Below, in pieces: positions 43,514 through 51,956 of a stretch of 64,000 nt of DNA (position 1 is the first letter of the stretch; the number at the start of each line of letters is the position of its first letter). Source of the DNA: Paracoccus pantotrophus (lineage in GTDB: Bacteria > Pseudomonadota > Alphaproteobacteria > Rhodobacterales > Rhodobacteraceae); the NCBI RefSeq assembly GCF_008824185.1, contig NZ_CP044425.1, forward strand, positions 310,001 through 374,000. The letters are read 5' to 3'. A program made the translations under genes and the position numbers. Under the pieces are notes generated by a model. The model ran no database searches. It saw only the letters and a program-made list of their open reading frames with translations, and was not told where the DNA came from.

Positions 43514-44385
43514 CACACCCGCTCCGTCGATTTGCGGCCGAACAGGCCCTGGGGCATGAAGAACAGCACCAGCAGGATCACCACGAAGGCCGCGGCCTCC
43601 TTGTAGGTCGAGGAGAGGTAGCCCGCGGTCAGCGCCTCGATCAGCCCGATCAGGAAGCCGCCGGCCAGCGCGCCCTTGGGATTGCCCATGCCGCCCAGCA
43701 TGGCGCCGGCAAAGCCCTTCAGCGCAAAGCCGATGCCGACGTTATAGGCGGTCAGCGTGATCGGCGTGGCCAGCACCCCGGCCAGGGCGCCGATCCCGGC
43801 CGACAGCGCGAAGGACAGCGTCATGACGAAATTGGTGTTGATGCCGACGAGCTGCGCCGCCAGCCGGTTGTTCGAGGTCGCCAGCACCGCCCGGCCCAGA
43901 AGCGTGCGGGTGAAGAACAGCCACAGCCCGGCAAAGACCACCAGCGCGCCGCCGATCACCCACAGGCTTTGCGGCTGGATCGTCGCACCGCCGATGCGCA
44001 GCGGCGTGTCGCCGGAAAAGGCCGGGAAGCTGTGGATCTGCTTGTCGAAGACCAGCTGCGCCGCGCCTTGCAGAAAGACCGAGGCGCCGATGGTGATGAT
44101 GATCAGCGACACGACCGGCGCGCCGCGCGCCGGCTCGATGGCCAGCTTGTTGATGGCGACCCCCAGCGCCGCGGTGGCGACGATGGCGATCAGCGCCGCC
44201 AGCGGCAGCGGCAGGCCGGCGGCATGGGCGAACCATGTGATCATGCCGCCCAGCATGACGAACTCGCCCTGGGCGAAGTTCACCACGTCCGAGGCGTTGT
44301 AGATGATCGTGAAACCAAGGGCGACCAGCGCATAGACCGCGCCCACCGTCAGCCCTGAAAACAGGAATTGCAGAAGTTCAGACAT
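43513..44385 (-). CDS. livH: Branched-chain-amino-acid-type ABC permease LivH
   Basis: 290 residues from the ATG at 44385 (MSELLQFLFSG). The ALGFTIIYNASDVVNFAQGEFVMLG segment (first helix pair) and GAMLGGMGNPKGALAGGFLIGLIEAL are LivH hallmarks. Separated from the binding-protein gene by 67 bases that hold a strong hairpin. Confidence 0.93.
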   Translation of the reverse strand: MSELLQFLFSGLTVGAVYALVALGFTIIYNASDVVNFAQGEFVMLGGMITWFAHAAGLPLPLAALIAIVATAALGVAINKLAIEPARGAPVVSLIIITIGASVFLQGAAQLVFDKQIHSFPAFSGDTPLRIGGATIQPQSLWVIGGALVVFAGLWLFFTRTLLGRAVLATSNNRLAAQLVGINTNFVMTLSFALSAGIGALAGVLATPITLTAYNVGIGFALKGFAGAMLGGMGNPKGALAGGFLIGLIEALTAGYLSSTYKEAAAFVVILLVLFFMPQGLFGRKSTERV

Positions 44386-44424
44386 GCCGAGGCTCTCTGG
44401 CTGGGCTCTCCCGAGCGGGCGGAA

Positions 44425-44446
44425 GCGGTCCCCCTGCGGGGACCGC
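44425..44446. other. Intercistronic hairpin between the Liv binding-protein gene and livH
   Basis: Perfect 9-base stem GCGGTCCCC/GGGGACCGC with a 4-base loop and no T run. As for phnD-phnE1, it lies directly after the binding-protein gene, where such hairpins protect the upstream mRNA and allow higher expression of the binding protein. Confidence 0.6.
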
Positions 44447-44452
44447 ACGGGG

Positions 44453-45598
44453 TCATTCGACGATGGACCAGCTGCCGTCCTTGACCTCCAGCATGCGAAA
44501 GGCCGACAGGTCCAGCCCCAGATGGTCCTCGGGCGACATGGTATAGATGCCGGTCGTGCCCGCCAGTCCCGAGGTCTGCTCCAGCGCGTCGCGGATCGCC
44601 TCGGGCTCGGCCGAGCCGGCGCGCGTCACCGCATCGACCAGCAGGGCGAAACCGTCATGGGCATAGCCGCCGAAGGTGCCGACCGGCTCCTTGAACTTGC
44701 CCTCATAGGCGGCCTTGTAGGCCGTCACCACCGGCTTTTGCGGATCGTCCTCGGCCAAGAGGTCCGCGACCAGCAGCGCGGTGCCGGGCAGGCGCACGCC
44801 CTCGGCGGCCTCCTTGCCGGCCAGCTCGATGAACCCGTCCGAGGCGACGCCATGCGACTGGTAAAGCGGCAGCTCGATGCCCAGCTGGCGATAGTTGCGG
44901 GTCACGATGGACGGGCCCTGGCCGAAGCCGGGGTTCAGCACCGCCTGCACGCCATCGGTGTTGCGGATCTTGGTCAGCTGCGCCGTCATGTCGGCGTCCT
45001 TGGGATCATAGGTCTCGTCCGCGGCGATCTCGATGCCGTATTCGCCGACCACGTCCTTGCATTGCGCCTGCATCGAGGCGCCGAAACCGTCGGTGCCCGA
45101 GATCATGCCGATCTTCTGGATGCCGCTTTTCTGCATGTCCTCGAAGATCTTCTGGCAGGCCATGCGGTCGGTATGCGGGGTCTTGAAGGTAAAGGGCTTG
45201 ACCGGCTGGATGATGTCGATGGCACCGGCCAGCGAGATGAAGGGGATCTCGGCATCCTCGGCCACGGCCAGGATCGACATCGAGGTGCCGGTGGTGGTGC
45301 CGCCGATGATGGCCTGCACCTCGTCATCCTCGATCAGGCGGGTGGCAAAGGTGCGCGCCTTGTTGGCGTCGCCGCCGTCATCGTAAAGCACCAGCGCGAT
45401 CTCTTCGCCGTTGATGCCGCCCTTGGCGTTCAGCTCTTCGACCAGCATCTGCAGGGTCTTGGCCTCGGGGTCGCCGAGGAAGGCGGCCGGCCCGGTCGCG
45501 GAAACCGAGGCGCCGATCTTGATCTCGGCGCTGGCGGCAGAGGCCAGGCCAAGCGCGATCAGCGCGGCCGGAACGGTCGTCGTCAGGGTCTTTTTCAT
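44453..45598 (-). CDS. Liv-type ABC substrate-binding protein (probable aromatic acid binder)
   Basis: 381 residues with a Sec signal peptide (MKKTLTTTVPAALIALGLAS, cleaved after SAASA near residue 24). Type I periplasmic fold: EIKIGASVSATGPAAFLGDP at the mature start, then LVLYDDGGDANKARTFATRLIEDDEV and a GGTTTGTSMSILAVAED segment. It lies between the paaN and liv genes on one strand, so I infer that it binds phenylacetate or a related aromatic acid rather than leucine. Confidence 0.85.
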   Translation of the reverse strand: MKKTLTTTVPAALIALGLASAASAEIKIGASVSATGPAAFLGDPEAKTLQMLVEELNAKGGINGEEIALVLYDDGGDANKARTFATRLIEDDEVQAIIGGTTTGTSMSILAVAEDAEIPFISLAGAIDIIQPVKPFTFKTPHTDRMACQKIFEDMQKSGIQKIGMISGTDGFGASMQAQCKDVVGEYGIEIAADETYDPKDADMTAQLTKIRNTDGVQAVLNPGFGQGPSIVTRNYRQLGIELPLYQSHGVASDGFIELAGKEAAEGVRLPGTALLVADLLAEDDPQKPVVTAYKAAYEGKFKEPVGTFGGYAHDGFALLVDAVTRAGSAEPEAIRDALEQTSGLAGTTGIYTMSPEDHLGLDLSAFRMLEVKDGSWSIVE

Positions 45599-45632
45599 GG
45601 TTCGTCTCCTCCCAGAGAACTAGTTGACTTGG

Positions 45633-47282
45633 TCAGGCCGCGGCCGGCCGGCGCCACATGGCGCGCCGGAACCGGCTGGCGACGAAGGCGGTGTCGGTCA
45701 GGCAGGCATTCCCCGCCGGGTTGGCCCCGGTGACATGGAAATCGCTGAAGGCCGCCGACTGGTTGACATAGATATTGCCGGTCAGGTTCACCGACAGGTT
45801 GACTCCGGCCGCGGCAAAGGCCTGCGCAGCGCGGGCAATGCGCACCTCGTCCCGGTCGTAGAGCGCGGCGGTGATCGCGCCCTTGCGCCGCGCCAGATCG
45901 GCGGCGCGGGCGATGGCGGCATCGGCGTCCTTCACCGCGATGACGAAGGCGATGGGGCCGAAGCATTCCCGCTCGCAGGCCGGATCGCCGTCCCGCAGCG
46001 CCAAGAGCAGCGGGGTGGCGGTGCGCCCCTGCCCCAGCGGCGCCGAATCGCGCAGCACCCGGCCCAGCCCGCGCGCCTGCTGCACCCGCTCCAGCGTGGC
46101 CTGGTTGGCGATGGCGCCGCAGATGCCCGCCGCGCGGGCCGGGTCGGCCAGCAATGCGTCGATGGCCGCGGCCAGCGCCAGCCCGACCTCGTCGAAGCTC
46201 TTGCGGCCCTGGTCGGTGTCTATGCCGCCTTCCGGGACATAGATGTTCTGCGGCGCAGTGCACATCTGCCCGGAATAAAGCGCCAGCGAAAAGGCCAGAT
46301 TGGCGCACATGCCGGCGAGATCGTCGGTGGCGGCGATGGTGACGGTGTTGACGCCCGCCTCCTCGGTGAACAGCTGCGCCTGGGTCGCGTGGCCGCGCAG
46401 CCAGTCGCCGAAGGCGGCCGAGCCGGTATAGTCGATCAGCCGCACCGCCGGGTGGGTGGCCAGATCCTGCGTGATCTCGGCCCCGCGCTCGTCCACGGCC
46501 AGCAGCACCGAATCGGCCGGCAGCCCGGCCTCGGCCAGCACCTCGCGCAGCACGCGGACGGTCAGCGCCAGCGGCAGGATGGCGGCGGGATGCGGCTTGA
46601 CGATCACCGGGTTGCCGGTGGCGAGGCTGGCGAAGATCCCGGAATAAGAGTTCCAGGTCGGGAAGGTGTTGCAGCCGATGGCCAGCGACAGGCCGGCCGG
46701 CACGATCGACCAATGCTTTTCCAGCACGATCGGCGCCGCCTTGCCCTGCGGCTTTTCCCAGCGCGCCTGCGGGGCGAATCGGGTCATCTCGTCCCAGGCC
46801 ATCGCCACCGCCTCGAGCCCGCGGTCCTGCGCATGCGGCCCGCCCGCCTGGAAGGCCATGGCGAAAGCCTGCCCCGTGGTGTGCATGGTGGCATGGCCGA
46901 TGAGGAAGCTGATGCGGTTGAGCCGCACCAGCGCCTCGAGGCAGGCGCCCACCCGCGCTTCGGGACTGGCCGCGGCCAGCGCCGGCTGCGCCGCCTGTGC
47001 CGCCGCGATCAGCGTCGCGGCATCGGCGGCCGGATAGGTGATCCCCAAGGCACCGCCAAAGGGCGAGACCTCGGCACCCAGCCGGCGCTGATTCGGGTGT
47101 CCCGGCAGCTCGAAGCCGGCATTGCGCAGGGCGGCGAAGCCGGTCTCGCCCTCCTCGCGCGCCGATTCGCCATAGATCTTGCCGCTTGGAATCTCGGGGA
47201 ACGGGCTCCAGAATGCACGCTGGCGCAGGGCATCCAGCGCAGCGTCCAGCATCGGCCGATGGCGGTCGAAAAATTCTGTCAC
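45633..47282 (-). CDS. paaN: Phenylacetic acid degradation protein PaaN (aldehyde dehydrogenase family)
   Basis: 549 residues from a GTG at 47282, preceded by GAGGGGG about 7 bases upstream; longer ATG frames would cross the palindromic operator. Aldehyde dehydrogenase fold with AIGCNTFPTWNSYSGIFASL, a GSAAFGDWLR segment (NAD site), FTEEAGVNTVTI and the nucleophile region LYSGQMCTAPQNIYVP (catalytic Cys). PaaN-type proteins oxidise the ring-opened semialdehyde of the phenylacetyl-CoA pathway, the role of the PaaZ dehydrogenase domain. Divergent from paaG. Confidence 0.87.
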   Translation of the reverse strand: MTEFFDRHRPMLDAALDALRQRAFWSPFPEIPSGKIYGESAREEGETGFAALRNAGFELPGHPNQRRLGAEVSPFGGALGITYPAADAATLIAAAQAAQPALAAASPEARVGACLEALVRLNRISFLIGHATMHTTGQAFAMAFQAGGPHAQDRGLEAVAMAWDEMTRFAPQARWEKPQGKAAPIVLEKHWSIVPAGLSLAIGCNTFPTWNSYSGIFASLATGNPVIVKPHPAAILPLALTVRVLREVLAEAGLPADSVLLAVDERGAEITQDLATHPAVRLIDYTGSAAFGDWLRGHATQAQLFTEEAGVNTVTIAATDDLAGMCANLAFSLALYSGQMCTAPQNIYVPEGGIDTDQGRKSFDEVGLALAAAIDALLADPARAAGICGAIANQATLERVQQARGLGRVLRDSAPLGQGRTATPLLLALRDGDPACERECFGPIAFVIAVKDADAAIARAADLARRKGAITAALYDRDEVRIARAAQAFAAAGVNLSVNLTGNIYVNQSAAFSDFHVTGANPAGNACLTDTAFVASRFRRAMWRRPAAA

Positions 47283-47313
47283 GGTGTTCCCCCTCACTTG
47301 CCAGATTATCATT

Positions 47314-47325
47314 GACCGGCCGGTC
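47314..47325. promoter_or_regulatory. Operator candidate between paaN and paaG
   Basis: GACCGGCCGGTC is a perfect 12-base palindrome, followed by GGTT that extends a second overlapping ACCG/CGGT repeat. TetR-family regulators of acyl-CoA and paa genes bind ACCGnnCGGT-type sites, and a TetR gene closes the paa cluster at 50096. Confidence 0.7.
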
Positions 47326-47384
47326 GGTTTATGCAACAAAAATTTTCAGGGAGCCCCGGTTGCCGGGGCATGGGAGTTTTACCG

Positions 47385-48173
47385 ATGACGGAAACCGTCC
47401 TGGCGGCCTTGGCCGATGGCGTGCTGACGCTGACGCTCAATCGCCCCGACAAGCTGAATTCCTTCAACGAAGAGATGCACCGGGCACTGCGCGCCGGGAT
47501 CCAGCGCGCCCATGACGATGCGGCGGTGCGCGCCCTGCTGCTGACCGGCGCCGGGCGCGGCTTCTGCGCCGGGCAGGATCTGGGCGACCGCGACCCGCGC
47601 AAGGGCGGCCCCGCCCCCGACCTGGGCCAGACGCTCGAGACCTTCTACAACCCGACGCTGCGGCTGATCCGGGCGCTGGAAAAGCCGGTGGTCTGCGCGG
47701 TCAACGGCGTTGCGGCCGGGGCCGGGGCGAATATCGCCTTCGCCTGCGACATCGTGCTGGCGGCGAAATCGGCGAAGTTCATCCAGGCTTTTGCGAAGAT
47801 CGGCCTGATCCCCGATGCCGGCGGCACCTTCAGCCTGACCCGTATCCTGGGCGAGCCGCGCGCCAAGGCGCTGGCCCTAACGGCCGAGCCGCTGATGGCG
47901 GAAAAAGCCGCGGACTGGGGCCTGATCTGGAAGGCCGTGGAGGACGCGGCGCTGATGGACGAGGCCGGGGCGCTGGCGAAATCACTGGCCGCCGGGCCGA
48001 CACTGGGCCTGGGTCTGACCAAGCGGCTGATCCAGGCGGCCGCCACCAACAGCCTGGACGCGCAGCTGGACATGGAGCGCGACTGCCAGCGGCAGGCAGG
48101 CCGCAGCGCCGATTACGCCGAGGGCGTCACCGCCTTCCTGGAGAAACGCCGGCCGGAGTTCAGGGGACAATGA
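47385..48173 (+). CDS. paaG: 2-(1,2-epoxy-1,2-dihydrophenyl)acetyl-CoA isomerase PaaG
   Basis: 262 residues from the ATG at 47385 (GGGAG 9 bases before); PaaG of E. coli has the same length. Crotonase fold with LTLNRPDKLNSFNEEMH, the GAGRGFCAGQDLGDRDP oxyanion segment and VNGVAAGAGANIAFACDIVLAA; the catalytic Asp lies in LIPDAGGTF. It isomerises the ring epoxide to the oxepin-CoA in aerobic phenylacetate breakdown. First gene of a rightward operon with paaI and paaK. Confidence 0.9.
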   Translation: MTETVLAALADGVLTLTLNRPDKLNSFNEEMHRALRAGIQRAHDDAAVRALLLTGAGRGFCAGQDLGDRDPRKGGPAPDLGQTLETFYNPTLRLIRALEKPVVCAVNGVAAGAGANIAFACDIVLAAKSAKFIQAFAKIGLIPDAGGTFSLTRILGEPRAKALALTAEPLMAEKAADWGLIWKAVEDAALMDEAGALAKSLAAGPTLGLGLTKRLIQAAATNSLDAQLDMERDCQRQAGRSADYAEGVTAFLEKRRPEFRGQ

Positions 48174-48631
48174 ACGACATGACCAAGCCTGTGGCCCAGA
48201 TGACCGCGCAGGAACTGGCCGAAGCCTCGGCCCATGCGATGTGGAACGACGATTCCGCCAGCCAGCGGCTGGGCATGAGCCTGGACCATATCGCGCCCGG
48301 CGAGGCCACGCTTTCCATGACCATCACCGAGGCCATGTCGAACGGCCACGGCAATTGCCACGGCGGCTATATCTTCACGCTCGCCGACAGCGCATTCGCC
48401 TTTGCCTGCAACAGCTACAACCAGCTGGTCGTGGCGCAGCACTGCTCGATCAGCTACCTGCTGCCCGTCCGCATCGGCGACCGGCTGACGGCCCAGGCGC
48501 GCGAGGTCTCGCGCCGCGGCCGCTCGGGCATCTACGACATCCGCATCACCAACCAGGACGGTGCGCATGTGGCCGAGTTCCGCGGCCACTCCCGCACCGT
48601 CAAAGGCACCCATCTGCCGGTCGAGCCCTGA
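48170..48631 (+). CDS. paaI: Hydroxyphenylacetyl-CoA thioesterase PaaI
   Basis: 153 residues of the hot-dog thioesterase fold. The active-site helix motif GNCHGGYIFTLADSAFAFACNSY is diagnostic for PaaI, with Asp in the LADSAF turn. It hydrolyses dead-end aromatic CoA esters and releases CoA. The ATG overlaps the paaG stop by 4 bases. Confidence 0.93.
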   Translation: MNDMTKPVAQMTAQELAEASAHAMWNDDSASQRLGMSLDHIAPGEATLSMTITEAMSNGHGNCHGGYIFTLADSAFAFACNSYNQLVVAQHCSISYLLPVRIGDRLTAQAREVSRRGRSGIYDIRITNQDGAHVAEFRGHSRTVKGTHLPVEP

Positions 48632-48659
48632 CCGCAACCCATCGCAAGGGGAGGAATCC

Positions 48660-49970
48660 ATGCACCCACTGGCGCCCGAAAGGAAAGAGCTGGACCCGAT
48701 CGAGATCGCCTCGCGCGACGAGATCGAGGCCCTGCAATTCCACCGCATGAAGCGGTCGCTGAAGCACGCCTTCGAAAATTCGCCCTTCTATCGCAACCGC
48801 TTCATCGAGCATGACGTCCATCCCGAGGATCTGAAATCGCTGGCGGATATCGCGAAATTCCCCTTCACCACCAAGCAGGATCTGCGCGACACCTATCCCT
48901 TCGGCATGTTCGCCGTGCCGCAGTCCAAGCTGGTGCGCATCCACGGCTCGTCCGGCACCACCGGCAAGCCGACCGTGGTGGGCTATACCCAGGCCGACAT
49001 CGACCATTGGGCGAACCTGATCGCGCGCTCGATCCGCGCCGCCGGCGGCCGGCCGGGCGACATCCTGCACAACGCCTATGGCTACGGGCTGTTCACCGGC
49101 GGCCTCGGCGCGCATTACGGGGCCGAGCGGCTGGGCTGCACCGTGGTCCCGATCTCGGGCGGCATGACCGAGCGGCAGGTGACGCTGATCGACGACTTCA
49201 AGCCGCGCATCATCATGGTGACGCCCAGCTACATGCTGTCGATCCTGGACGAGTTCCGCCGCCAGGGCCTGGACCCGCGCGAGTCCTCGTTGCAGATCGG
49301 CATTTTCGGCGCCGAGCCCTGGACCAACGCCATGCGCCAGGAGATCGAGGAAGCCTTCGACATGCACGCCGTCGACATCTACGGCCTTTCCGAGGTCATG
49401 GGCCCCGGCGTCGCCATGGAATGCGTCGAGACCAAGGACGGGCTGCATATCTGGGAAGATCATTTCTACCCGGAAATCATCGACCCGGTCACGGGCGAGG
49501 TGCTGCCCGACGGCGAGATCGGCGAGCTGGTCTTTACCACGCTGACCAAGGAAGGGCTGCCGATGGTGCGCTATCGCACCCGCGACCTGACCCGGCTCTT
49601 GCCCGGCACCGCGCGCTCGATGCGCCGGATCGAGAAGATCACCGGCCGCAGCGACGACATGATCATCCTGCGCGGCGTCAACGTCTTTCCGACCCAGATC
49701 GAGGAGCAGATCCTGAAATGCAAGGGTCTGGCGCCGCATTTCCAGATCGAGCTGACCCGCTCGGGCCGGATGGACAGCATGACCGTGCATGTCGAATGCG
49801 CGCCCGAAATGACCGACGAATCCGCCCGCGCCCATTCCGCCAAGGAACTGGCGCATCACATCAAAAGCGTGGTCGGCGTCTCGACCCGGATCGAGGTCAA
49901 GGATCCCAACGCCATTGCCCGTTCCGAGGGCAAGGCCAAGCGGGTGCTTGACAATCGGCCCAAGACATGA
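48660..49970 (+). CDS. paaK: Phenylacetate-CoA ligase PaaK
   Basis: 436 residues, start preceded by GGGGAGG. AMP-forming ligase with the P-loop IHGSSGTTGKPTVVGYT near residue 100, AEPWTNAMRQEIEEAF, the YGLSEVMGPGVAMEC segment and the C-terminal swivel KITGRSDDMIILRGVNVFPTQIE. It activates phenylacetate with ATP and CoA, the entry step of the pathway. A strong terminator follows. Confidence 0.96.
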   Translation: MHPLAPERKELDPIEIASRDEIEALQFHRMKRSLKHAFENSPFYRNRFIEHDVHPEDLKSLADIAKFPFTTKQDLRDTYPFGMFAVPQSKLVRIHGSSGTTGKPTVVGYTQADIDHWANLIARSIRAAGGRPGDILHNAYGYGLFTGGLGAHYGAERLGCTVVPISGGMTERQVTLIDDFKPRIIMVTPSYMLSILDEFRRQGLDPRESSLQIGIFGAEPWTNAMRQEIEEAFDMHAVDIYGLSEVMGPGVAMECVETKDGLHIWEDHFYPEIIDPVTGEVLPDGEIGELVFTTLTKEGLPMVRYRTRDLTRLLPGTARSMRRIEKITGRSDDMIILRGVNVFPTQIEEQILKCKGLAPHFQIELTRSGRMDSMTVHVECAPEMTDESARAHSAKELAHHIKSVVGVSTRIEVKDPNAIARSEGKAKRVLDNRPKT

Positions 49971-50023
49971 TGCCGCAACGCGGCAACCAATATGACGCGC
50001 GGTCGCAAACCCGCTAAGTCGTT

Positions 50024-50049
50024 AGGGGGCCATGTGCCCCCTTGTTTTT
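50024..50049 (+). terminator. Terminator after paaK
   Basis: A 7-base stem AGGGGGC/GCCCCCT with a 5-base loop, followed by TGTTTTT. It closes the paaG-paaI-paaK transcript before the TetR gene. Confidence 0.85.
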
Positions 50050-50095
50050 CTCGCCTCCCGACCGCGGGCGAACAAATGATCTGATGAGGAATGGC

Positions 50096-50695
50096 ATGGC
50101 TCGGACACGGGCAGCGGATTTCGAGGAAAAGCAGCGCGGCCTTCTGGACAAGGCGGCCGAGGTCTTTGCCGATCTGGGCATGGAAAAGGCATCCATGGCG
50201 CAGATCGCCACCCACAGCCAGGTCTCCAAGGCGCTGCTTTACCACTATTATCCCAGCAAGGACGCGCTGATCTTCGCCATCATCATTACCCATCTGGAAG
50301 AGCTGGAAGCCGCCATCGAAGAGGCGGACGATCCGACCCTGCCGCCGCAGCAGCGCCTGCGCCGGCTGGTCGGCACAGTGCTGGAACGCTATCGCGGCGC
50401 GGACAACCAGCACAAGGTGCAGCTGAACGCCACCCCGGCCCTGGGCGACGACCAGAAGGCCGAGATCCTGGGCGTCGAGCGCCGCATCGTCAAGCGCTTC
50501 GCCGCCGTCCTGCGCGAGATCAACCCCGACCTGGACGATCCGCAGCGCCCGCTGCTGACCCCCGTGACCATGTCGCTGTTCGGGATGATGAACTGGGTCT
50601 ACATGTGGTTCCGCGACGGCGGCCGCATCACCCGCGAGGATTACGCCGATGTGGCGACGACCCTGATCCTGGAAGGGATCAAGGCGGTCCGCTGA
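50096..50695 (+). CDS. paaR: TetR-family regulator of phenylacetate genes (PaaR type)
   Basis: 199 residues from the ATG at 50096 (GAGGA upstream); an ATG at 50084 is also in frame. N-terminal TetR helix-turn-helix with MAQIATHSQVSKALLYHYYPSKDAL (residues about 31-55) and a longer helical ligand domain. By position and family it should repress paaN and paaG through the palindrome at 47314 and release it on binding phenylacetyl-CoA; that ligand is inference. Confidence 0.83.
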   Translation: MARTRAADFEEKQRGLLDKAAEVFADLGMEKASMAQIATHSQVSKALLYHYYPSKDALIFAIIITHLEELEAAIEEADDPTLPPQQRLRRLVGTVLERYRGADNQHKVQLNATPALGDDQKAEILGVERRIVKRFAAVLREINPDLDDPQRPLLTPVTMSLFGMMNWVYMWFRDGGRITREDYADVATTLILEGIKAVR

Positions 50696-50795
50696 AGTCC
50701 CCTTGCAGGGTGTCCCAGGGCGGATCGACGTTCAGGATTTCCTTGGGTGGAATTGAGCGGTTCACTGGACATCCCGAGATGACACGGGGTTCAGT

Positions 50796-51038
50796 ATGGC
50801 CACGAAGCGCTCGGCGTTGAGCCACGCCCAATGGGAGAGGATCGTGTCGCATCTGCCCGGAAAGGCAGGCGATCCGGGCCGGACCGGGAACGATAGCCGT
50901 CTGTTTGCGAACGACAGAAACCGCATCGAACGCGGCTTCAACAGACCCAGACACTTCCGCCCTACCCGCTACGACCGCAGGACCATCCCCTTCAATGGCC
51001 GCGACCTTCTCGCAGCCACCAGCAGCTGGCTAAGGTGA
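50796..51038 (+). pseudogene. IS5-family transposase remnant with internal deletion
   Basis: 80 codons that join the N-terminus of an IS5-family (IS427-like) transposase, LSHAQWERIVSHLPGKAGDPGRTGNDSRLF, directly to its C-terminus, NRIERGFNRPRHFRPTRYDRR. About two thirds of the transposase is missing, including the two catalytic Asp; only the final catalytic-Glu region (IERGFNR) remains. The frame is still open, which suggests an internal deletion rather than slow decay. I could not define terminal inverted repeats. Confidence 0.8.
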
Positions 51039-51054
51039 ATGGCGATTGCGGGGG

Positions 51055-51528
51055 CTAGGCGGACAACACCGCCGCCTTGGCCGACAGCGCGGCCAGCGCA
51101 TCGCGCGGCGACAGCAGCAGCAACAGCCCGCGCCTGCCGCCGTTGATCGCCACCTCGTCAAAGCCCATGGCGTCGGCCTCGAAGGCCACCGGCACCGGGC
51201 GGCGCTGGCCGAAGGGGCTGATGCCGCCGGTATGATAGCCGGTCAGCCGCTCGGCCTTGGCGGGCGGCATCATCGCCGCCGACTTGCCGCCGAATGCCGC
51301 CGCCACCCGCTTCATCGACAGGCTGCGATCACCGGGCAGGACCGCGCAGGCGGGGCGGCCGTCCACCTCGACCATCAGCGTCTTGAGCAGCCGGGCGGGC
51401 GGCAGGCCGATGGCCTCGGCCGCTTGCAGCGCCACGCGCTCGGACCCCGGATCATAGCGGTATTCAACCGGGCGAAAGGCCACCTGCGCCCGAAGCAGGA
51501 ATTGCGTGGCCGGGGTGGCGCCGCTCAT
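51055..51528 (-). CDS. ybaK: Cys-tRNA(Pro) deacylase YbaK
   Basis: 157 residues. YbaK/ProX editing domain with the substrate lysine region LLKTLMVEVDGRPACAVLPGD near residue 50, SMKRVAAAFGGKSAAMM and TGYHTGGISPFGQRRPVPV. It hydrolyses cysteine misattached to tRNA(Pro) by prolyl-tRNA synthetase. The ATG overlaps the stop of the DUF4186 gene. Confidence 0.92.
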   Translation of the reverse strand: MSGATPATQFLLRAQVAFRPVEYRYDPGSERVALQAAEAIGLPPARLLKTLMVEVDGRPACAVLPGDRSLSMKRVAAAFGGKSAAMMPPAKAERLTGYHTGGISPFGQRRPVPVAFEADAMGFDEVAINGGRRGLLLLLSPRDALAALSAKAAVLSA

Positions 51529-51914
51529 TCCGCGGGCCTTGCCGGCGGCGGTGGCGGGCGAAAGCCCATCTCGCGGTCGATCCAGGCCATCAGCAGGTCG
51601 ACGATCTGCGCCTGCTGCGCGGCGTCCAGCGCCCGGCCGCGCGGGATGCCGTGCCATTTCTGCAGGCAAGAGCGGCAGCAGCAGGCGGTGGCGTGCTGGG
51701 CGATGAAGACCGGATGGCCACGCATCGGGGTCTGGCGGCCGTCGTTCGGCGGCTCGACCGGTGCCAGCCGCGCGGCGATGAAGTCGCGCGCATGGGCGGC
51801 GACGGTCTCGCGCCCCCTGGCGTCGGCATAGCGCCGCTGCTTCCGGCCAAGGCGAAAGCGGCTGCGAAAGGCGGACCGGGCCAGCCGGCCCAGGATCTGG
51901 TCCTGATCGGTCAT
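51525..51914 (-). CDS. DUF4186 protein
   Basis: 129 residues. The family core NDGRQTPMRGHPVFIAQHATACCC followed by RSCLQKWHGIPRG is complete, with three or four cysteines and two histidines that could bind a metal. Function is unknown; members are widespread in bacteria. Translationally coupled to ybaK. Confidence 0.85.
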   Translation of the reverse strand: MTDQDQILGRLARSAFRSRFRLGRKQRRYADARGRETVAAHARDFIAARLAPVEPPNDGRQTPMRGHPVFIAQHATACCCRSCLQKWHGIPRGRALDAAQQAQIVDLLMAWIDREMGFRPPPPPARPAE

Positions 51915-51956
51915 GCCCAGGACATAGCCGTCCCGTCCCGGCGCGGAAAGCCCCGC

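Noticed and set aside
45624..47315. Plus-strand frame of about 560 codons opposite paaN
   Set aside because: Shadow of PaaN, which shows aldehyde dehydrogenase motifs and a ribosome binding site.
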